From Phlyctochytrium arcticum (Eukaryota > Chytridiomycota > Chytridiomycetes > Chytridiales > Chytridiaceae): DNA of 64,000 bases. This document shows positions 43,113-54,647 of this stretch, in pieces. The position numbers were made by a program, and so were the translations under genes. Within the stretch, counting starts at the first letter, position 1. Each line of letters opens with the position of its first letter. The notes under the pieces were generated by a model. The model was given only the letters and a program-made list of their open reading frames with translations, was not told the origin of the DNA and did no database searches. The stretch lies in assembly GCA_025602905.1 (NCBI GenBank), contig JAHLKI010000015.1, positions 1-64,000 on the forward strand, read 5' to 3'.

Positions 43113-46100
43113 TCACTTCTTACTCCCTACCCCGCTAGCAAAAAACTCTTCCATCTTCCTGACTGGTAAAGCACCTTTGCTCAACTCCCATCCAGTCTTC
43201 AGGTCGGCTATTTCTTCGTCAATTGTGATGACAACATCTCCTCTACCCAGTACGGCCTTAGCTTCATCCGTCTGGGGCTGGCCGCCTTTCTGACTTCGGA
43301 CATGAACAGAGAGCTTTCGTCGAGTAGTCGAGGATGGTGATATGTAGGAGTTGTAGAATCGAATTAGCTGCTCTTGGGGGATTTGTTTAACCTATAAATC
43401 AATGTTAGGACAGTTTCTCTGCGGAACACATTGCTATCATACCCGCTCTGCATCTGCTACATGCTGGTCAAAGTGATAGTATCGCGATGACACGTGTGTC
43501 CATAGACGGTGCGATTCTTGTCCCAAATTTTTGTCTTTTTCCAACATTCGGGCTGCTAGGGCATTCTGGTGCTTTTTATACTCCTCTGGGGTCATCTTCT
43601 CGAGGATAGCCTGCAAGTGCCATGTCAACGATGGCGCACTATATAGAAATATAATATGCTCAAACCTTCATAGAATGTAAGAATGCCTCGATGCGGCTCT
43701 CCAAGAGCGCCGGATCCTTTTCACTCTGCACAATTACGCGGAATCCCATGGCCCCAGTCGACTTGCGGAGACCGCTGAAGACCATATATCCTGAGTAATG
43801 TATATGAGCAAATATCACTTGCATGAGAGAGTTGTAAAGGAACTTACCGAGTTGCTCTTTGGTCCTCAGCTGATCAAATGCCGGCTCTTGAGTAATTTGG
43901 CTCAAAAGATTCAATTCAGCTCGAAGCTCTGCATTTGTAAAATCTCCAATCTGAAGATAGTATTCAATGGCCGAGTTCAGGTTCTCAGGGTTCGGGACGC
44001 CTCGTATGTATATGTAGGATGATGCTAAAAGTAAGGAGTCAGGTCATCGATTTGAGCATACTAAGGTTGGCAAATGCTCACATGATGGAAGAAGATGAGT
44101 ACGCATGGTTTGCACACGCGTGAATAAGGGCAGAGGCTTTGGCTTCAGCAGGTCCTCAACGATGTTTACAAGCTTGAGCGCGTCGTCCACTTCAATGTTG
44201 CCATGTGCAAGACCCTCAATGTGCATGGTTGCCAAAGTCTCATGGAAGAAAGTTTCGACGTCCTCTGGCGTAATAGCTATCACGGAATTTAATGAATATA
44301 TGCACTTATAGGGGCGAGGAGATATTTCTTGCGCACAAACCTGCCAACTCCGCCAACTTTTCTTCGTGAGTCCAAAGTTTCTCCTGGGTCAGGTAACTAA
44401 CGTAGTAGATTCCGTGTTGATGAGGGGATTCCATAGCCCAGTTCTTGTACGATCGTCCAACAAGCTCGCGAATAAACTTGAACCTTTCTCGGTCCACCTT
44501 TAAAGTCTTCATTTTCTCCACTATCTTCGTCAGTAGGGTGGGCAGTTTGTCATTGTAACCAGCAACAACCAGCTGGAAATAGAAGAAAGAGACTGAGTAC
44601 GAGTTGAGTAGCGATAGTTAACTTTGAATACCGACCACCATTCCATCAGTGTTATTGTCCAAACTGTACGATAGACCGGCCACTTCAGCGTAATACGAGA
44701 ACTCATTAAGTGCGTCCTTCAACAAATCCGTATACAGCCGCGACAATGTACACGCGCGTGGGGAGAGATATGACATGGGCCTACAGATCGGTAAATCAAT
44801 AAAGTTTGCATGCTGAGTTGACGTAAACATACGTTTTGAGTTGGAACCAAACGTTAGCCTTTGGCACCCAGAAAGTATCATCTTTCTTGTGCCACATGCG
44901 AGTCAACTCCGTCTCCTTGATTATGACAACCTGGCTTCGCTTCTCCGTACCCTCTGGATGACGGATATCGAAATTTTCTGGGACAAACTCGTTGCGAGTG
45001 GGGAGATGCAATTCTGGGTTATATCCAACGTCATGAAGTGACTATGTTCTCAAAGTCAGAATCAACGTCATAAACGTAGCAAAGACTGGTGGTAAAACCT
45101 GCTTTAACTCTTCACTGAGCGCTTCCACGCTATATTCCGTTCCATACCATTTCGCTTTTGCGAACCCATCAGTAACCAGTTCCGGAGTAACCAGTGTCAA
45201 TCTGGGAGGCAAAGTGGGGGTTAGAACCGACTCTAACAACACGCGAGACCCACGAAAGCGGATTACCGGAAGTTATCCGGTCGCAAATAGCCCAGACAGT
45301 CTCGGATCATTTTCTCGTTGTACTCGTACATCAGGTACGGTCCGGTCAAAATATCTTCTTTCTCGTACTTGTGCAAGTTACCCGCCAACCGAGATGCGTA
45401 TGATGCAGGTGGCGACTTTTCCTTAAAGCGGAAGGTCATGGCGGCAAGCTGTTTGCACTCTTGAAAGATCCAGTCTTGAACGCCATCTTTGGTTATCATT
45501 GCAATATATTGGAAGACAATTGGGACAATCTCCTCGTAGTGCTCAATTCCAGCAACGGTCAGATCGATAGAGATCTTGAAAAAGTCAAAATTGATACCGC
45601 CATGGGTAGCACCGGCCGAGAGAGCCACTGCCCAACCTTTTTGCTTCAAAAGTGACAAAATAGATCCCTCTCCTTCATGCCCGATCAGGTGAGCGAGGTA
45701 TTTACTCGGTTGTACCTTGTACAACGGTTGGGTGTCCGGAAAGGGGAATGTTATTTCCAGATGGCGAAGTTCTTTCACTGGCTTGATCAAAACTTGCTTT
45801 CCCAATTCCGATTTCGTCAAAGGGTGTCCTTCAAATGACGGAACCTGAATGTCCTTGTTGCGAACTTCTGAGAACCTAGTCACTACCCAATTTGTCAGCT
45901 CGTCAAGAGATTCTGCGGAAACATTTAGCGTGATATTGATATAGCCAGCTGTTTCAGTCTCACCCTTCCCAACAAGCACCAGCTTCATGATATTGGCGCT
46001 ATAGTACTTGTCATGAAATTCCAACAAGACTTTCCTGATGTCCAATTTTTTCGCAATGGGAATGTCTCGAAGAGTTTCCAAATTGCCTGTGGGGTCAAAT

Positions 46101-47563
46101 GAGTTGATCTGTCGCAGAGTTCGCAGCTTGACTATTGCAAGGGCGCACCTGTGCCAAATTTTTTGAAAGGATGGTTTGGGTTCGACAAGTCTTTCTCTAG
46201 CTGATATACTCGCCAGTTGTCAGACTGCAAATTCTTTTTGTGTTCTAGGTAGATCAATGATGAGTCCTGAATGTGATGTAGGTACCAAAACTAGCACTAT
46301 GGCACCTACCAGAGTCAACAGCGTTCATCTCTCGCTCCGTACATGACTCGGCAAAGAGAGGGCTTATGAAAAATTGGGCGAATCTGTGGGGGTTCGTTAA
46401 ATCAAGACCATCGCGAAAGGGGATGAATGAAGGCTTTACCTGTCCAGTGCACCTTCAAAATGATCCGAGGTAACTTCAAAATAGTAATCTTAGAATTTCG
46501 AATGTTTAGTACTTTGACATCATGACTGTTCTCGATAGTTCCCACTTGTATTTTCCACTATTATTACGTTAAAAAATCTTTGCAGCTGTACTGTAGCAAC
46601 AAGCGACATACCGGAAGTAAAAGCATTTGAGTAACCACCATGCTCTGATAGGTACTGCACAGACAAATGTCAGAAGAGCCCTACCAATAAGTGGGAGACT
46701 AGCGACCGAGAGCATACCTGGCTATATTCATTCTCGATGGGATACTGTGATTAAGAGGAGTTAAAAACGACATATTGACTGTCTGGGAGTTTGCGCATTA
46801 CCTTCTCGGTTCCCTAATTCAAAGTGGTCAGCCAGAGGAAGTATGATACAGGCGAACTCAACTTACCATAAACACTGAAATTGGATTAAATTAGAGATGA
46901 GAGTATATGGTTAGTTTCATCACCAATCAGAAATAGTCGATGGCCCCGCCCAACAAATGGAGCCTAATCCACATCTCGCATACGATGACACCACAGTACA
47001 ATAGGTGACTTCCGTTCCTTGGCAATCCCGACCAGACGAACAACATCTCAAACCCAATCTCTAGACCTTTTCCGTCCATCACTCTGCCATTTATCATAGG
47101 TAGACTCACATAAGTGTTCGCAAAAATGCGCCAAGCCTGCCACATCTTCGGGGTCGCATAGATGTCCCACATGTACATCGAGTGCCGCGGATGATTTATC
47201 GGTGTTGGGATCAGAGATCAGCAGCACTTGCAACTTGTTTTCCAAGGTCAGAATGCGATAGTGGCGGTCATCCTGATCTGGTTTGCGGATGTCGTCGAAG
47301 CTGGAATAAGAGGGCGCCGTAGTACTTCCTTCAACCTTCTCCGGCGAGGAGGTTGCAGCAGTCGCTTGGTTTTTAATCTCTGTTGCTACCATCGTGAATA
47401 TGTTGGCTGGACAATTTTGGATTGTGAACCGGACTGTGACAGGGCAAGTGCGCGCAGGCTCAGCTGCTCTGACTGAGACAAAACTGCTGATCAGTAAGAT
47501 GTAAACGATGGGGAGCCACACCGTTAGAAGACAAGGCGTTATGAGTGCTGGGAAGGATTTCAT
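43113..47563 (-). CDS. STE23: Insulysin-type M16 metalloprotease (IDE/Ste23)
   Basis: Zinc protease of the insulin-degrading-enzyme type. Near the N-terminus: [18 protein letters not shown], then [19 protein letters not shown] followed by CEH. This gives the inverted zinc motif HxxEH (HFCEH); the third ligand Glu lies in the exon with [19 protein letters not shown]. The middle has YYFEV-type and SPLFAES segments and [10 protein letters not shown]; the C-terminal half has [19 protein letters not shown] and [11 protein letters not shown] segments and ends SGVGSKK. Many short introns are present. Taken from 47563, the protein starts with a hydrophobic stretch ([17 protein letters not shown]) that looks like a signal anchor. 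A second ATG at 47392 gives the usual cytosolic form. Confidence 0.9.
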
Positions 47564-48674
47564 AGGAAACTGCCACCATCAACTAACCCAGGACACTGCG
47601 GCAGTTGATCAAAAGATTCAAAACTGTATTTTCTCGGATAGACGTATTAGCACTGATGAAATTTCTCAGTTCGTAGTCCCGTTTTTTTTTATTTAATTAA
47701 TGATACTTGAGGGATTGTGCAAAGAGGGTTGAGAAGTCTCTTCACTCTATCCTCCTACCTTCAGTGATTTGAAGTACTACTTTGACATAAACATGTCGAA
47801 TACTATACTGGAACCGTCAAAAGAATCCACTTGCTTGCATGTTTGCCGTCAATGTTCACAATATTGCTTCCAGGAGAAGGATTCATCTTTCTCAAGAGTC
47901 CGCGAGGAAAACTATCGCAAAGGGTGCGTAAGATCTGTATATGTTAGTGGGAGCGCAGATCCTCCACATCAAAGCAATGGACATCGACAACCAAGCCAAT
48001 ACAGTAAACGGAAAATGAGCGCACTCACCCCCCCAAATGGTCCAAAGAAGATTGTGGGTGCAGAATATCTCGGAGCGCGCGATGTGGTTTGACAGCCCTC
48101 GAGACTTCCAGCTTTCCTGAGCAGCCCCCCACCTTTATCAAATGCGTCTGCAAAACTGTTCTTGTGAAAAGTAGTCCATAAGGCAATGTTCACCAAATAC
48201 AAGTCCCTTCCAATAGCGCTAGTTGTTGTCGTCTTGTCCATACCCAGCCGCTCCAAGATCACCTATGGCGTCCAGTCGTACCAGCGTGTATAGGATACCT
48301 GGTCGTTCCGGAGAAATCAAAGTAGAGAGTGGAGCAGCTACAGCATCATTAGAGGTATGTATCTCTAGAGTATGGCCATAAACACGAGGTCAGCCAAGAT
48401 GAAGATCCGGTCTCCCATTTTCTTCCTGCCGTTTGAGTGCCCTATCAGCGACTAAAGGTTTCTAGCGGTTCCTTGGCAGTCCCCGCAAATGAGCTCTCAG
48501 CCTCCTCTTCCGTGAAATGATGGAAAGATTGTGGGCAACCAGAAGTGATGGTAGATGGCCAGGGAGAGGAGTACTAGTGCTGACGCGAGACGCGTTTGGT
48601 GACCGCCCAAGTTGAGACTTGACCAGCAACTTCACAATAAGGACTTTGCAAGAGCAACCCTAGAGAACTCAAAG
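47564..48674. other. Intergenic region with an unresolved minus-strand coding trace
   Basis: About 1.1 kb between divergent genes. On the minus strand an open frame at 48262-47969, with RDLYLVNIALWTTFHKNSF and later APTIFFGPFGG, is followed by a GTGAGT donor-like site. A possible next exon reads ILRTLCDSFPRGLLRKM. It looks splice-compatible but resembles no family I know, and the start is not evident. An overlapping plus-strand frame (47769-48092) looks like chance. I call no gene. Confidence 0.3.
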
Positions 48675-49300
48675 ATGGGCGACTTTACCGATTATGAGAG
48701 CTTTCGGTTGGTGACATTCATGATTTATGCACATCCCAGCTTCAATATGATGGCAGGTCGAACATGACGCGGGAAGAAGTCTTTGAATGGTTTCAAAAAC
48801 GATTGAACCGCCCGCCAGAGGTTCAGGACATTTACAAGGTATTCTCGTCCGACCGAGCAGAGTACGTCCTATCGGGGTAGCTCATCAAGCTTGCATGAAG
48901 CAAAGGTTGCCAAAGAGTTTTATCAATTAGGTGCTTATTCACGCGCCCTGGTATGTCTTCAACAATACGTATGACCAATGAGTACTTTGTGGAGGACGGT
49001 ACAATAGTTGCTGATGTGAATGAATCCGTAGATTTCTCTACCTGGAGCGACGAGTCCTGGGCGTCATCTCTTAGGATACTGCTACCTCAATCTGGGAGAA
49101 ACCGAAAAGGCATTGAGAGAGTTTAAGAAATGTGTACGCGGTACGTGGTTGATGGAACGACCTTGCAAGCTGTCGCCCTATAACGTATCGGCAAATCAGA
49201 GGGATATCACGACGACTGGCAGCTTGTTGTCGAGCTAACCATGGAGCTAGAGACAAAACGGAGACTTGAGCAAGATGTCCCCCCACAGATCGTCATCTAG
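48675..49300 (+). CDS. Small protein with a TPR-like repeat
   Basis: Five short exons, giving roughly 120 residues. It starts MGDFTDYESFRSNMTREEVF, then EWFQKRLNRPPEVQDIYK, VAKEFYQLGAYSRAL, and HLLGYCYLNLGETEKALREF followed by KKCVR. It ends YHDDWQLVVELTMELETKRR, LEQDVPPQIVI. The two adjacent helices FYQLGAYSRAL and GYCYLNLGETEKALREFKKCV match the tetratricopeptide consensus (A/G-Y-x5-A..., L-G-x-A-L). The role is unknown; TPRs usually bind partner proteins. Intron 2 is chosen at 67 bp because a nearer acceptor would make an implausible 19-bp intron. Confidence 0.65.
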
Positions 49301-49579
49301 GATGTCCATGACACCATCATAGACATACCAAAATGCAGCTTGGAGACTTCAGCATGTGAAGCTATAGCGCACAGCGGCCTACTACTGAGAACAAGACCAC
49401 ATAATGTAGATAGATCTGAATATACATCACACGGGCAACTTCAGGATCCAAAAAGTTGATCACATTCAGAAAAACCCGAATGACAGAGAGGTGATTGTTC
49501 GTACGCAAATCAAGTTCAGAGAATGTAGAATCAAATAAGATATGGTGTAAGATTCTTCACATACATACAAGCTGGAAGG

Positions 49580-50796
49580 TCACTGCGGCAGGGAAAAAGA
49601 CATGGCACAATTCATTCCAGCGGCTGGTGATGCCCCGGGTATAAGGGATGACAACAAGAGTTCTCTCTCTCGCTCGCTGGCAGCGCGGTATAGATTTTCA
49701 CGCTCTGCATCCCAAAAGGACATGCGCGTTTTGAGATCTTCTAATGCATTATTTGTCGCTGTTCCGGCTGTTGATTCAGGAGCAGCGTTAGGTGTAGCGA
49801 CTTGCGCGTGTCGGATCGTCGGTGATGAGGCACGAGACAGTGCCAAAAGATCGTGTGCGATATCAGTTGGTGACATTGGAGCAGTGGGGGCTGCCTCTTC
49901 TGGATTATGTGCATTGAGATCGCCTAATATTCCCAGATTTCCAAAGGGGGCGCCGGGAAGCGTTGAGTTTGTCGAGGAAAATTCCTCTGCTGCTGTAGAT
50001 GAACTTTTGTCCTCTCCCTCCACATTTGCCTCGCTGGCGTCCTTGAACTCCGGCTCGTCTGAGGGTCCTGAATGACTAGTCTCAGTAGCCATTTCGGTTG
50101 CTTGTTTTTTAGTGGAATCCGTGGGCTCAGCAGCTTTTGACTCTTCGGTTGGCATGTCATCCTCTGTGGCCCTCTCCCCATCTCCTGTCACCACCGAGAC
50201 ATCACCTTCTTCGGTAACAACTGCCGCATTCCGGCCACCCACATCATTCCACAATGTCCAAGCCATCTCCCGCAATCGGCGGTTCTCTGTTTGACTTTGA
50301 CGGACCTCCATGCGAAGAGCCTCAACGGCTCGATATATCTCCTCGCGCTCCCGCCACCACAACTCCCGCTCCCGCACCCAGACATCCCGCTCCGCGCTCA
50401 GTCTATCTACAATCATTTGGAAGTCTCGACATTGCTGCTCCGTTTTCTGCAGTAAAGCGTCTTTGGAGATCAGGGACTGCACTTTGGCTTCGAGATCCTT
50501 TATGTAGTTTTTGCGGCGCTCTCGAAAATTGCGCTGTGCTTCCCTATTCTGTTGCGCCCTACGGGCCGTCACACGAGATGGCGCCTTCCCACCTCCCGCA
50601 TCACGGTCATCAAAGTCGGCTGAATTGGATGAGGAAAGATTGCCTAGGTCTTCGGGTTTCGGGTGCAAAGGGGCTGTAGCCTAAAGTTACATGAATGAAT
50701 TAATTGACAATGCGCCAACGGAATGGGCTCGAAATTAAGACTTACCGTCGTCGGTGGTGCGGGGGGAAGAGGCGTAGGTGTCGCGTAAGCGCTCAT
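49580..50796 (-). CDS. bZIP transcription factor (fungal AP-1/Yap-like)
   Basis: Two exons (50796-50746, 50680-49580) give 383 residues, starting MSAYATPTPLPPAPPTT. The basic region is RRAQQNREAQRNFRERRKNY, with the NxxAQxxFR core of Yap-type fungal bZIPs (N-R-E-A-Q-R-N-F-R here, against the Ala-Ala-Ser of yeast Gcn4). A leucine-zipper-like coiled coil follows, DLEAKVQSLISKDALLQ then heptads to about residue 160. The remainder is acidic and Ser/Thr/Ala-rich, with no Cys-rich domain of the oxidative-stress Yap1 type seen. The target genes cannot be told. Confidence 0.88.
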
Positions 50797-53289
50797 AGTA
50801 TTCTCTTACGAAAGGATGCCGTTGGCAGGTTATATAAAGTGGAGTAGTAACAACAGGTTTAGGGGTACCGAGCACCTCCCGCGGGCAGCTTGCTGACAAC
50901 GGCGGACCTTGGGTCCTTGACGGTCAAAAGGGTTGACAGGAATTGAGACAACTATAGGCCTGTGATCCCTCGAGTAACCTAATGGAGGTGTGAGCAGGGC
51001 ATGCACGAATGGCCGGGGCGCAGCCGTGTGCTTACGACGCACCTCGTTTTCAACCTTGCTATTGCTCCTATTTGTTCGGGCCTTCGCGACAATCGCGTGC
51101 GGGATTGTCGGGGTGTTCTTCAGGGTTTGCCGAGAGCGTTATGCAACCCCGGCGTAAGCTGATTGTCAGCGGAAAGCTCCAACGCCAACCAGCCGCAGCA
51201 CAAGAAACCCCGGGTGGCGTTCAGCTGGCGCAGCGCTTACGGCAGCCGCAAACTCCGCAGAAACGAGTAATTATTTCATGCATGAAAGGGAGGCGATGGG
51301 AAGGCATCAATGGTGTTTGATGTCAAGACCCAAGTGCCCGAATTGTTGCACAGCGAAGACAAAAAGGATCGGTGGAAGGAGACCCGGGTCTTGTTACATT
51401 ATTCTGTAATCCTTGCTTGAACCAGTCTTTTTTGTATCTGTGGTTTTATTCATGTCCATAATTTGAAGTTTGTGTTGTCGAATACATTACATCTATCACG
51501 ACTAGAGAAGACTAAGAGTGATCACAATGTTCAGACGGCGAATTTTTGCCACAGGCTGAAGCCCCTCGCGCCTATCTATCAGATAGCCACAGCTCTTGCA
51601 CCTGAAAGTCCGATCGGACCACCACAGAGCGACCTTCTTGTGAACTTCATCAATGAGTGTACGGATGCGTTTCCGGATCCATTGGACTTGCCAATGCGTC
51701 GCATCTGGTCGACGAGGCGAACCCCTTGCGCATTGACACTCGGGTGAATGATGAAGCGGGCTGCGGTGCTTCAGGCATTCTGCCGAGTCGTCTCCCGCGT
51801 GAGAGTGCAGTGTTAATACCCGCTCTGGAAATGCGTTCGCATTGGGTCTAAGCTAGCGTAGATCGTTTGAAGGTAAGATAGAGTATTTTTCAAACCCAGT
51901 CTGTTCATCTCGGCATCTCTGCCGTGCAGCAGTTCTATTGAGGCTGACATGGGAGAAAAGAAAGGAGCCAGGGCAAATCAGTATCCAGTACGCACTCGAG
52001 AACGCAAGCGAATGACCAATCTTTTCAGCCCGTAAGTGTTTTCCTGCCGACAAGCATCCTTCCTCTCAAACCATGCTGTGAGACAATTGTCCCGGTAGTG
52101 CCTGCACCTCACGCGTGTGATGGCTTGGGTGCGCTGGCGCCGATGGCTTTGCCGTATGGTGGCTTCAGCAACATTGGGCTGCTGAAGACGCTGTCGCGCA
52201 GCGTCAGCCATAGAGCTCACCGCGACTATTTGGAACCTTTGGCCAAAATTAATACCAATGGCAGGTCTGGTGGCTGGCACTTGCACTGTTGGATCAAATG
52301 GACTTGGTGACAGTGGATGTGGGAGGCGGATGACCCGTCCAGCAGGTGCAATGGGGCGTCTGTTGATGGCATACAGACCCCCTCCAGTCACGCCAGGATC
52401 TTCAATCCGTCGGAATTCAGCATGGGCAGATTCACGCAATCCAGACAGCTCGGCTACTGTTGGGATTCGTCCTACACAAGAGTTTCTGTAAGCAGAGACA
52501 AAAATCAATTTTATCTTCCAAGCTTCTTACGTCTCCGTAGTACACCCTGACCCAGCACCTCAAAGCAAAGTTTGGCGACGTGGCCATTTTTGATGAGGCT
52601 CAGACGGCGGATTGGGATATGGTGTCCTTCCCGTCGGAAGTACCATTCTTTGATAGAGCTCTAACCGATGCCGCCGTCGGATCTGTAATCATAATGGGGG
52701 ATCAGCCCGACGACGCAGAATCTGGCACATAGCACGGCAATCAAATTGGACATAACGCACTCCTCTCTTGGTCGCGCCGGGGCACAAGGACACTGTCGAT
52801 CTCTGGAGAACACGTCTTGCCACCGGAGCTTGCTGCTCTTGTCCGGACGGAGCGATAGCCAGCCCCATACTGGGATAGCCATCCAAGAAGAGGAAGTGAA
52901 TCATGGGCCCGGTTGTGCTTGCAACCCACAAACCGTTTCCACTTCCAGCCCGGATTGACATGTAGGTCGTCCTGCGCTCCCGCTTCAGTCGTCGCCGAAC
53001 TATCAGGTGGTGGCTCAGACGGACGGCGCAAGTTTACCTTTGGGCGGTGGCTGTTCGGGCTTATATTCACGGCGTGAATTCAGCGGTGAGGCTGTATCGG
53101 TGCTATGAGACTAATACAGCGATGAGAGACAAACGAAAGAGGACGAGGAGAACTAAACTGCGACTACGGGCAGAAGAGGTGGGCCATCACAATCGTCAAT
53201 TGAGATCAAAGTCGCGGCCCAAGTACTGAGTTTAACTATAGGTCTGTAGTAATAAATGCAGTAAGCATACATTCAAGGTCGCGTCGAAG
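50797..53289. other. Long non-genic stretch with decayed frames
   Basis: About 2.5 kb upstream of the bZIP gene. The first few hundred bases should hold its promoter. Beyond 51 kb there are open frames of 60-180 codons on both strands (the longest is minus 52508-51978), rich in Arg, Pro, Ala and Ser with no family resemblance. Codon frames change repeatedly, as in eroded mobile-element DNA. The neighbouring Crypton fragment makes a decayed element likely, but I could not place recombinase motifs here. Confidence 0.4.
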
Positions 53290-54310
53290 CCGGAACACTT
53301 ACTCCAAAAACATAATGTAATTCGCCTGCCGCGCGGTCATCATATGTAAACCTATCCTTGGCGCGTCGGGCTTTGGCAGCCTCTTCCTCGAGACCACTGC
53401 GCACAAGGCATCTAGCCCTGCGGTTCCTTTCGGTGCAAATTTCGCCCACTTGCACCAGCTGGAAGATGTCAAAAGTTCAAAATTGATGCCTGAGATGGGA
53501 AGGTGAGATAGAGCGTCTGACGCGCTGTCAGTATGGCTGACACCGTTCGCGGGAGCAACCCGCCAGGCGGCGCTGAATCTCTCTCGGCCCTCGCCATAAT
53601 AGCGCTGACTAACGCTTGCAAAGGCGGAATCTACACACATGTCCGGATTTTTCTGGAGTTTTTTGCTGACTCCCAGCTCCTTCTCAAACATCTTGTCGGC
53701 CAGCGCGCCGCCTCCTTGACATACGATTGCTTGCGGGCATCGAGCGTCACTTTGCGTGCATGATGGCGAATGTTGACCTAGTAAACGGTGGTTTTAGTAT
53801 AACGGCACCTGCAGAGTCTACCATCCGGTCAACCAATCACTTACTTTCAGTGCATCTGAAGGTCCCCAAGCTTGCAGAAGGAGCTTCTCCGGCATATTAA
53901 AGTTGTTGGGCATGCAAACACATAACGGCCTTGATATGCATGCGTAATGAACCGACAGCATAAGGTGCGCTGTCGGCAATTTTACGCTTGGCAATCGTTT
54001 TTTCTTGCAGATAAGTAGCGGCTTTCTGATTGCGAACTGTATCACCGTCTGCAAACTTCATCTGAGTGCACGATTTTCGGAAGCGTTTGATGATCCGATC
54101 ATATGTAGTCTTGGTTGACGGCGCAAGTTGATTCAAATGACTTAAAATGGCCTTGCGCATATTGCGCTTATACACCTCAGTATCCTGTTGCTCATGCAAT
54201 CCCGCAAAAGATCCCTCGATGGGACCTGTGCTGCTGCCAGAACCAGAGGCGATAGGAGGTGCGGGTGGGGTCCATGCCCAAGAGAGAACCTGGCACTCTT
54301 GCCTCGGCCA
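53290..54310 (-). mobile_element. Crypton-like recombinase, N-terminal fragment (broken), third copy
   Basis: On the minus strand an open frame through 54199-53897 reads GLHEQQDTEVYKRNMRKAIL, then LAPSTKTTYDRIIKRFRKS, KFADGDTVRNQKAATYL and PYAVGSLRMHIKAVMCLHAQ. This is the N-terminal core-binding (SAM-like) segment of Crypton/Ndc10-like fungal recombinases, with the usual STR-TY, DGDTV, and Y-V-x5-H-KA-V-LH order. Further along come MPEKLLLQAWGPSDALK, an intron-like gap, and in another frame LVRSGLEEEAAKARRAKDRF then DRAAGELHYVFG near 53310-53390, where relatives read DRAAGT. Stops and frame changes show decay. No catalytic C-terminal half was found beyond 53.3 kb. Confidence 0.65.
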
Positions 54311-54647
54311 GCTCTTGACCGATCATCAGGTGCGCAGGATACTTATCGTTGTTGTATTGAGCCATGGTGATCAAGTGCTAGATACGATACTTGAATAGGA
54401 GGTCAAAATAAACAAAGCATAGGAGCAAGCAGGGTGACGAATTCTTACTGGGACAAGGGCTGCCTTTTATTTCGATATGAACTCTGAGCATCAGTGTATT
54501 GCTATGTATCGTTGTAGTAATGTGTCCGTGGGGGTTGTCCCCAGATGGTGATCGAGCGAATTCCAGGCGAACTCTGAGCGGACTTTGGATTGGACGCGAA
54601 GTGGTTCTGTTGGCAGTGAACTCAGAGATGCAACGCGTGAAGGCAAC
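54311..54647. other. Upstream region of SEC5
   Basis: Holds the promoter and leader of SEC5. The frame stays open upstream of 54648 to about 54585 but without an ATG. Nothing else is seen. Confidence 0.4.

Noticed and set aside
47769..48092. Plus-strand 107-codon frame
   Set aside because: It overlaps a better minus-strand trace, has no family resemblance and carries no intron signals.
48860..48900. A 19-bp GT-AG intron in the TPR gene
   Set aside because: Too short to splice normally; a 67-bp intron with the same donor region keeps the frame and fits the gene's other introns.
51978..52508. Minus-strand 176-codon frame
   Set aside because: Arg/Pro-rich, no recognised motif, and frames before and after are broken. 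Kept only as part of the decayed patch.
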